Shown here in pieces: positions 58,920 through 64,000 of a stretch of DNA of 64,000 nucleotides (positions are counted from its first letter, which is position 1; every line of letters begins with the position of its first letter). The stretch spans positions 744,001-808,000 of the forward strand of contig CAWIVS010000011.1 in NCBI GenBank assembly GCA_963839685.1. Reading direction: 5' to 3'. The notes under the pieces are model-generated. The model saw nothing but the letters and a program-made list of their open reading frames with translations. It had not been told where the DNA came from and searched no databases. The DNA is from CADEED01 sp963839685. GTDB taxonomy: Bacteria > Pseudomonadota > Gammaproteobacteria > Steroidobacterales > Steroidobacteraceae. The position numbers were made by a program, and so were the translations under genes.

Positions 58920-60950
58920 ATGAACAAGCTCATTCCATGCCTTTTGACGGCTGCCTTGGCAGTTCCCACCTTCGCTGCCGCGCAGACGCCGTCCGCCGCG
59001 GCCGATTCTGTGGCTGCGACGCCGCTGATTCCTCGCTCCGCGCTGTTCGGCAATCCCGAAAAGACGCAGGCGCGATTGTCGCCGGACGGCAAGTACATAT
59101 CATTCATCGCGCCCCGCGACGGCGTGCTCAATGTGTGGCTGGCGGAGCGCGGCAAACTCGATGCCGCCAAGCCGATCACCAACGATCAGAAGCGCGGCAT
59201 TCGCCAGCACTACTGGGCATACGACAATCGCCACGTCCTCTACCTGCAGGACACTGACGGCGACGAGAACTGGCACCTGTATGCGGTTGACGTCGTCGAC
59301 GGGACGGAGAAGGACCTGACGCCCTACAAGGGCGCGCGCGCCGATCTCGTGGATCTGTCGTGGAAAAAGCCGGGCGTGGCGGCCGTGGCACTCAACGATC
59401 GCGTTGCCGAGTGGCAAGACCTGTGGGGAGTCGACATCACCACTGGCAAGCGAACGCTCATCGAACAGAACTCGCAGGAGATGGCGGGTTATCTCGTCGA
59501 CCTGGATCTCAAGCCGAAGCTCGCCCAGAAGAACAATGCCGACGGCTCGGAGATTCTTCGGCGCGTTGGCGACCAGTGGGTGAGCCTGCTGAAGATCGCA
59601 CAGGAAGACTCGCTGACCACGGGCGCGCTCGCCATCGAGGCCGGCGGCAAGACCGCGATCCTGCAGTCCTCCGTCGGACGTGACAAGGCGGCGGTGGTGC
59701 GCGTGGACATCGAGAGCGGCAAGACCACGGTGCTCGGCGCCAGTGAAGTCGCAGACGTGGACCAGGTGTGGTTCGAGCCGAAGACGGCGAACCCGCAGGC
59801 ATACACCTTCAACTACCTCAAGCCCGGCATCGCCGTGCTGAATCCCGCCGTGCAGAAGGACGTCGATCTGCTCACCAAGAAGCTCGGCGACGGCTTCGCG
59901 GTCACCAACCGTACGCTCGATGATTCGCTGTGGACGGTGGTGACCGACGACGCCCAGGCTCCCGCGATTGCCTATCTCTACGATCGCAAGACCGGCACGG
60001 TGACCAAGCTGTTCGAGCAGCGGCCGGCGCTCGCCAAGGCGCCGCTGGTGCCCATGCAGTCACTCGAGCTCAAGGCGCGCGACGGCCTGACTCTCGTGTC
60101 CTATCTATCGCTGCCGCCAGGCGCGGATACCAATGGCGATGGCCGGCCGGAAAAACCCGTGCCCATGGTGCTCAACGTACATGGTGGCCCGTGGGGCCGC
60201 GATACCTACGGTTTCGACAACGAGCACCAGTGGCTCGCGAATCGAGGCTACGCCGTGCTGTCGGTAAACTTCCGCGCTTCGACCGGCTTCGGCAAGAGCT
60301 TCGTGAACGCCGGCAACAAGCAATGGGGCGCGAAGATGCATGACGACCTGCTCGATGCGGTCGCGTGGGCGGTCAAGGAAAAGATTACGACCGCCGACAA
60401 GGTTGCGATCTACGGCGGTTCATATGGTGGTTATGCCACGCTCGCCGGTCTCACCTTCACGCCCGATGCCTTCGCCTGTGGTGTCGATATCGTCGGTCCG
60501 TCGAACCTCGACACCTTGTTAGCCTCGATTCCCGCGTACTGGAAGAGCTTCTACGAGGAGCTCGCGCTGCGGGTCGGCGATCCGCGCACCGAAGAGGGCA
60601 AGAAACTGCTCGCCGATCGTTCGCCGCTCACGCATGTCGCGGCAATCAAGAAGCCGCTGTTGATCGGGCAGGGTGCCAACGACCCGCGTGTCAAGCAGGC
60701 CGAGTCCGACCAGATCGTGAAGGCGATGAAGGGCAAGAACCTGCCCGTCACCTACGTGCTGTACCCGGAGGAAGGGCACGGCTTTGCGCGTCCCACGAAC
60801 CGCACCTCGTTTTACGCCATCGCCGAGGGCTTCCTGAGTCAGTGCCTGGGTGGCCGCTACGAGCCCATCGGCAACGACTTCAAGGGCGCGAACCTCAAGG
60901 TGCTCGAAGGCGCGCAAAACGTTCCGGGCCTGTCCGACGCCCTGAAATGA
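58920..60950 (+). CDS. S9-family prolyl oligopeptidase / dipeptidyl peptidase
   Basis: 676 residues, signal peptide PCLLTAALAVPTFAAA. N-terminal propeller; C-terminal alpha/beta hydrolase with Ser 501 (YGGSYGGYA), Asp 588 (GANDPRV) and His 620 (EGHGFARP), a complete triad. HGGPWGRD forms the oxyanion region. It cleaves dipeptides or oligopeptides from exported peptides in the periplasm. It is the intact relative of the frameshifted peptidase at 38747. A GFA gene follows 10 bases on. Confidence 0.95.
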   Translation: MNKLIPCLLTAALAVPTFAAAQTPSAAADSVAATPLIPRSALFGNPEKTQARLSPDGKYISFIAPRDGVLNVWLAERGKLDAAKPITNDQKRGIRQHYWAYDNRHVLYLQDTDGDENWHLYAVDVVDGTEKDLTPYKGARADLVDLSWKKPGVAAVALNDRVAEWQDLWGVDITTGKRTLIEQNSQEMAGYLVDLDLKPKLAQKNNADGSEILRRVGDQWVSLLKIAQEDSLTTGALAIEAGGKTAILQSSVGRDKAAVVRVDIESGKTTVLGASEVADVDQVWFEPKTANPQAYTFNYLKPGIAVLNPAVQKDVDLLTKKLGDGFAVTNRTLDDSLWTVVTDDAQAPAIAYLYDRKTGTVTKLFEQRPALAKAPLVPMQSLELKARDGLTLVSYLSLPPGADTNGDGRPEKPVPMVLNVHGGPWGRDTYGFDNEHQWLANRGYAVLSVNFRASTGFGKSFVNAGNKQWGAKMHDDLLDAVAWAVKEKITTADKVAIYGGSYGGYATLAGLTFTPDAFACGVDIVGPSNLDTLLASIPAYWKSFYEELALRVGDPRTEEGKKLLADRSPLTHVAAIKKPLLIGQGANDPRVKQAESDQIVKAMKGKNLPVTYVLYPEEGHGFARPTNRTSFYAIAEGFLSQCLGGRYEPIGNDFKGANLKVLEGAQNVPGLSDALK

Positions 60951-60960
60951 AGAGGGCAGC

Positions 60961-61356
60961 CTGAGTCGCAGCCTCAAGGGTAGTTGCCTCTGTGGCGCCG
61001 TGAGTTACACGGTGGCAGACGAGTTCACCTACGCGCTCATCTGCCACTGTTCACAATGCCGGCGCGCCACCGGTTCCGCATTCAAACCCTTCGGCGGAAT
61101 CGAGCGCGCAAAGCTGAAGGTCGAAGGCCAGCTCAAGATCTACGGCGACGTGATGACCCACGATTCACATTGCAAGGTGTGCGGCTCATTGCTGTATTCC
61201 ATCGTGAACGAAGGGACCATGGCGCACGTCACCTACGGCACGCTCATCGATGCGCCAACACTCGAACCCACGGCGCACATCTTCGTGGGCTCGAAGGCGC
61301 CGTGGTACACCATCCGCGACGATCTGCCGCAGTACCAGGAATTTCCGCCCGGATGA
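60961..61356 (+). CDS. GFA/CENP-V-like zinc protein, non-standard start
   Basis: About 131 residues. Zinc-ligand motif GSCLCGAV, CHCSQCRRATGSAF and HCKVCGSLLYS match the GFA family (glutathione-dependent formaldehyde-activating-like fold). The conserved first Cys motif lies upstream of the first GTG (61000), so translation must begin earlier; the only candidate in the frame is the CTG at 60961, with AGAGGG about four bases upstream. Either CTG initiation or a base error is likely. Enzymatic role within GFA-fold proteins is mostly undefined. Confidence 0.82.
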   Translation: MSRSLKGSCLCGAVSYTVADEFTYALICHCSQCRRATGSAFKPFGGIERAKLKVEGQLKIYGDVMTHDSHCKVCGSLLYSIVNEGTMAHVTYGTLIDAPTLEPTAHIFVGSKAPWYTIRDDLPQYQEFPPG

Positions 61357-61411
61357 GCGGGGCTGCCCCGCCGCTGGCTTCTTACTTGACGCAAAGTATG
61401 ACAATGCGCTT

Positions 61412-61431
61412 CTGACCACGCTCGTGGTCAG
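61412..61431. promoter_or_regulatory. Perfect 8-4-8 palindrome upstream of CadC-like regulator 2
   Basis: CTGACCAC-GCTC-GTGGTCAG lies in the 136-base gap between the GFA gene and the regulator start. A dyad of this size 60-80 bases ahead of a regulator is a candidate operator. It might instead be a transcript hairpin for the GFA gene, but no T-run follows. Confidence 0.4.
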
Positions 61432-61492
61432 GAACCAGCTTGTAAATCGACGTACACTCCTGCCCATCCAGCCGGCTGACAACAGGGTCCAG

Positions 61493-63754
61493 GTGGACAA
61501 GCCATCCGACAAGGTGCGATTTGACGGCTGGGTTCTGACCAGGAGTACCGGCGAGCTCAGCAAAGGCGATGCCTCGACCAGGCTGGAAGTCCGCCCACTG
61601 CTCGCGCTCATCGAACTCATCGAGCACCGCGGTGAGGTCGTCACACGGGAGCAGCTGTACGCGCGGCTCTGGCCCAAGGGAGTCGTCGAATTCGATTCCA
61701 GCCTGAACACCGCCATGGGCAAGGTACGCGCCGCGCTCAAGGACCATGCAGACAAGCCGCGCTACATCGAGACTATTCCGCGACGCGGATATCGCTTTAT
61801 TGCAGAGGTTGACGCTGACAAGCCCTCCGCTGACGCCGCGCCGGTTACAACGGGCGGTGGCGCGTCGTCGGGGACCATTCGAAGGCGCCGCGCGTGGTAC
61901 ATCGCGCTGACCCTGTGCTTGTTAGGCGGTGGCGCGACGCTGTTGTACTTTCACCAGGCCGCGCCCGATCCGACACCCGCGGTGGCAGTACTTCCCTTTG
62001 TCGCGGCCGAGTCGGATCAGGAGGGAGCGGTGCTGGCACTCGGCATCACGGAAGAGCTGAGCAGCCGACTGGCCCAGTTGAACACCATCAAGGTCGTCGC
62101 TCGAACATCGGCGTCACAATTCCAGGGCAAGGACACCGGCGCGCGTGAAATCGGCCGCGTTCTCGGCGTGACGCACCTCCTGGAAGGTTCAATCGGGAGT
62201 GAGCGCGGCTCGATCCAAGTCATCGTGAAACTGGTCAGCACAGAAACCGGGTTCGAGATTTACAGACAGAAATTTGACTTTGCTCCGGAAGAACAACTCG
62301 ATATCGAGCAGACTCTGGCGCAAGGTGTGATCAGCGCGCTGCGCATACGCCTCTCTCCGGAACTGGCACTTCGCTTGGAAGCGCGCGACTCGCGTAGCAG
62401 CGCGGCTTTCGACTACTACATACGCGCGCGCCACTACGGACACCTGCATACGCCCGACGGCGACGACCAGTCCGCGGCGCTGTATCGTTTGGCGATCGAA
62501 CATGATCCGCAGTTCGCGCTCGCCTATGTCGGATTGGCGGAAAGCCTGCTGGGCGGCGTCAGCGAGCGTGACGTCAGGATCGCGGATATATCCGGGGAAG
62601 TGTCGCGATTGCTCGCCACAGCGGAGAATTTGAGCCCGCAACTCCCGGAGCTGCTGGCCGCCAGAGGCTGGTTCGCGACCGAGCTCGGCGAATACACGGT
62701 TGCCGCCGCGCACCTGCGTGCCGCGATGACATTGAATCCCAGTGATGCGATCAGCGCGGCCCGCCTGGGAAATGTCTATGACGCCCTCGGGCAGCCGCGT
62801 GAGGCACTCGACAGCTTCACGCGCGCCGCCGAACTGGATCCGCTCGATTTCCTGCCACAGATGTATCGCTGCCTGGAACTGCAGCAGTTGGGTCGCTTCG
62901 ACGAGGCTGAACGTGCCTGCGAGCGTGCCCGCGAGCTCGGGCCGGAAAACTACTGGGGACCCTTCGTCACGAGCTGGCTCAAGTACGCGCGTGGCGACCT
63001 GCCCGAGGCGATTCACTGGACAGACGTTGCGAACAAGATCGAACCCTCGCAGTCGGGTGTCGCGTACTACCGCCTTGAACTGCTGCTCATCCTCGGGCTG
63101 ATCGAGCAGGCGCGCGACACGGCGAGTCGCCTGGCGACCACGGATGACGTGCGCACGTGGCGGATCTCCGCCACTCTGGCACTGATCGAGAAGGGCCGGG
63201 CGGGACTTCACGCCTTCCTGGAGCGGGGAGGCAAGCTCGAGTTCGACGACATTGATGCGTTGACGGACGTGGTGCGCTTTAACCACACGACCGGCAACGT
63301 GGCCGAGGCTCGGAAAGCGCTGCGGATGATCTTCGAACTACCTGGCTTTAACGAGCGCGACCTGAAGCCCGTCCAAGTGCTCAATGGATACTCGCCGGCA
63401 GTGATCTGGGCCGGAGTGCTGCTCGCCACCGGCGAGCGCGACCGGGCGCTGAGTATGCTCGCCGATCTCGACGCCATGCTCGATCGCCTGGAGCGCAATG
63501 GCTGGGCAAACCACGGCCTGCATTCCTTGCGCGCGGAGTCCCAGGCGCTTCGCGGTCAGGGCGACGCCGCCATGCAATCGCTACAGCGCGCCGTGGCACG
63601 CGGCTGGCGCATGGTCTGGCGCGCACAGACCGAGCCGTACCTCGCGTCGCTGTGGGACCGCGATGATTTCAAGATCCTGATGAAGGACGTGGAAGCGCGC
63701 AACGCGTCCATGCGCGTGCGCTACCTTGAGACCGCGACTAACTCTTCTCCCTGA
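61493..63754 (+). CDS. CadC-like winged-helix regulator with TPR tail (copy 2)
   Basis: 753 residues from the GTG at 61493, which aligns the N-terminus (DKPSDKVRFDGWVL) with copy 1. The DNA-binding domain includes TREQLYARLWPKGVVEFDSSLNTAMGKVR and YIETIPRRGYRFIAE; TM near 140-160 (WYIALTLCLLGGGATLLYF). The outer part starts VAVLPFVAAESDQEG, ITEELSSRLAQLNTIKVVARTSASQF, then TPR repeats and an end (GWRMVWRAQTEPYL) that closely matches copy 1. One-component envelope-sensing regulator. The small gene at 63755 converges on it. Confidence 0.92.
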   Translation: MDKPSDKVRFDGWVLTRSTGELSKGDASTRLEVRPLLALIELIEHRGEVVTREQLYARLWPKGVVEFDSSLNTAMGKVRAALKDHADKPRYIETIPRRGYRFIAEVDADKPSADAAPVTTGGGASSGTIRRRRAWYIALTLCLLGGGATLLYFHQAAPDPTPAVAVLPFVAAESDQEGAVLALGITEELSSRLAQLNTIKVVARTSASQFQGKDTGAREIGRVLGVTHLLEGSIGSERGSIQVIVKLVSTETGFEIYRQKFDFAPEEQLDIEQTLAQGVISALRIRLSPELALRLEARDSRSSAAFDYYIRARHYGHLHTPDGDDQSAALYRLAIEHDPQFALAYVGLAESLLGGVSERDVRIADISGEVSRLLATAENLSPQLPELLAARGWFATELGEYTVAAAHLRAAMTLNPSDAISAARLGNVYDALGQPREALDSFTRAAELDPLDFLPQMYRCLELQQLGRFDEAERACERARELGPENYWGPFVTSWLKYARGDLPEAIHWTDVANKIEPSQSGVAYYRLELLLILGLIEQARDTASRLATTDDVRTWRISATLALIEKGRAGLHAFLERGGKLEFDDIDALTDVVRFNHTTGNVAEARKALRMIFELPGFNERDLKPVQVLNGYSPAVIWAGVLLATGERDRALSMLADLDAMLDRLERNGWANHGLHSLRAESQALRGQGDAAMQSLQRAVARGWRMVWRAQTEPYLASLWDRDDFKILMKDVEARNASMRVRYLETATNSSP

Positions 63755-63973
63755 TCATGAGCTCCTTGTCTCGGGGAACTGCTCTTGCACCTCGGCGACA
63801 AGCAGCGTTGCGTTGAAGAGTTTCGCCACCACGTCGAGCTTCGGTCGGGGTGGTACGGGCAGCACGACCCCCGTTGCTCCATAAATTTTGAACAACCGGT
63901 TGATGATGGAGGTCAGGCTTTCCGAGACCATCTTGAGATCGCTGTGCACTTTGTCCAGATCTTGATCCGACAT
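63755..63973 (-). CDS. Small hypothetical protein
   Basis: 72 residues with helical N-terminus (LDKVHSDLKMVSESLTSIINRLF) and a short middle loop VVLPVPPRPKLD. The helix repeats hydrophobics at heptad spacing and may dimerise. Stop codon abuts the stop of the CadC-like regulator. A purine-rich GGGAG site precedes the ATG. No family recognised; no membrane segment. Confidence 0.6.
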   Translation of the reverse strand: MSDQDLDKVHSDLKMVSESLTSIINRLFKIYGATGVVLPVPPRPKLDVVAKLFNATLLVAEVQEQFPETRSS

Positions 63974-64000
63974 GTGAACTCCCTATTGTTTGATTGTTGC

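Overview
The window is GC-rich, densely packed proteobacterial chromosome. The gene set points to a Gammaproteobacterium, probably near Steroidobacterales or Xanthomonadales: a double-length UvrA, MHS- and RND-type transporters, S9 peptidases, paired CadC-like regulators with TPR tails, and GGGGAC-type REP palindromes. This placement is inferred from gene content, not from a marker gene. I see no rRNA, tRNA, CRISPR array, phage module or IS transposase. Once starts are corrected, no gene-free gap exceeds about 270 bases.

Layout. 1-1746: end of a radical SAM gene whose iron-sulfur motif is interrupted by an intein. 1853-15803: the most unusual region. Ten same-strand genes encode four lipoproteins, a membrane Ser/Thr kinase, an FHA-TM-PEGA-FGE fusion, a small secreted acidic protein, an actin-fold+FHA protein and twin membrane-anchored vWA proteins; a convergent TPR protein follows. 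The parts resemble the PpkA/TagR/TagQ/Fha phospho-relay of type VI secretion, but no T6SS structural gene is present. 15993-25402: FMN reductase, LuxR-type regulator, a three-gene minus-strand secreted cassette, a Rossmann-fold oxidoreductase, a GGDEF-EAL protein, an NlpC/P60 lipoprotein and a SPOR-like protein. 25506-36941 (minus): RND pump and adaptor, GH5 hydrolase, a zinc-ribbon protein and a double UvrA. 37040-43381: MHS transporter, S9 peptidase and TonB receptor, the last two heavily frameshifted. 43474-48172 (minus): c-type cytochrome/HEAT protein with a Tat-exported FAD oxidoreductase. 48285-63973: RNase T2, two CadC-like TPR regulators, an ArsR-SRPBCC pair behind a textbook promoter/operator, globin, YggU, GST, lactonase, the DUF2157-DUF4401-GDYXXLXY trio, an S9 peptidase and a GFA protein.

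Two sequence-level features run through the window. First, palindromic REP-like elements sharing a GGGGAC core sit at six places. Two supply the start codons of neighbouring genes and one lies inside uvrA as a translatable linker. Second, single-base indels break many genes, densely between about 24 and 45 kb. Most are +1, and several lie directly beside CTG, which suggests systematic sequencing or assembly error rather than gene decay. Frameshifted genes are therefore given with their full reconstructed span.
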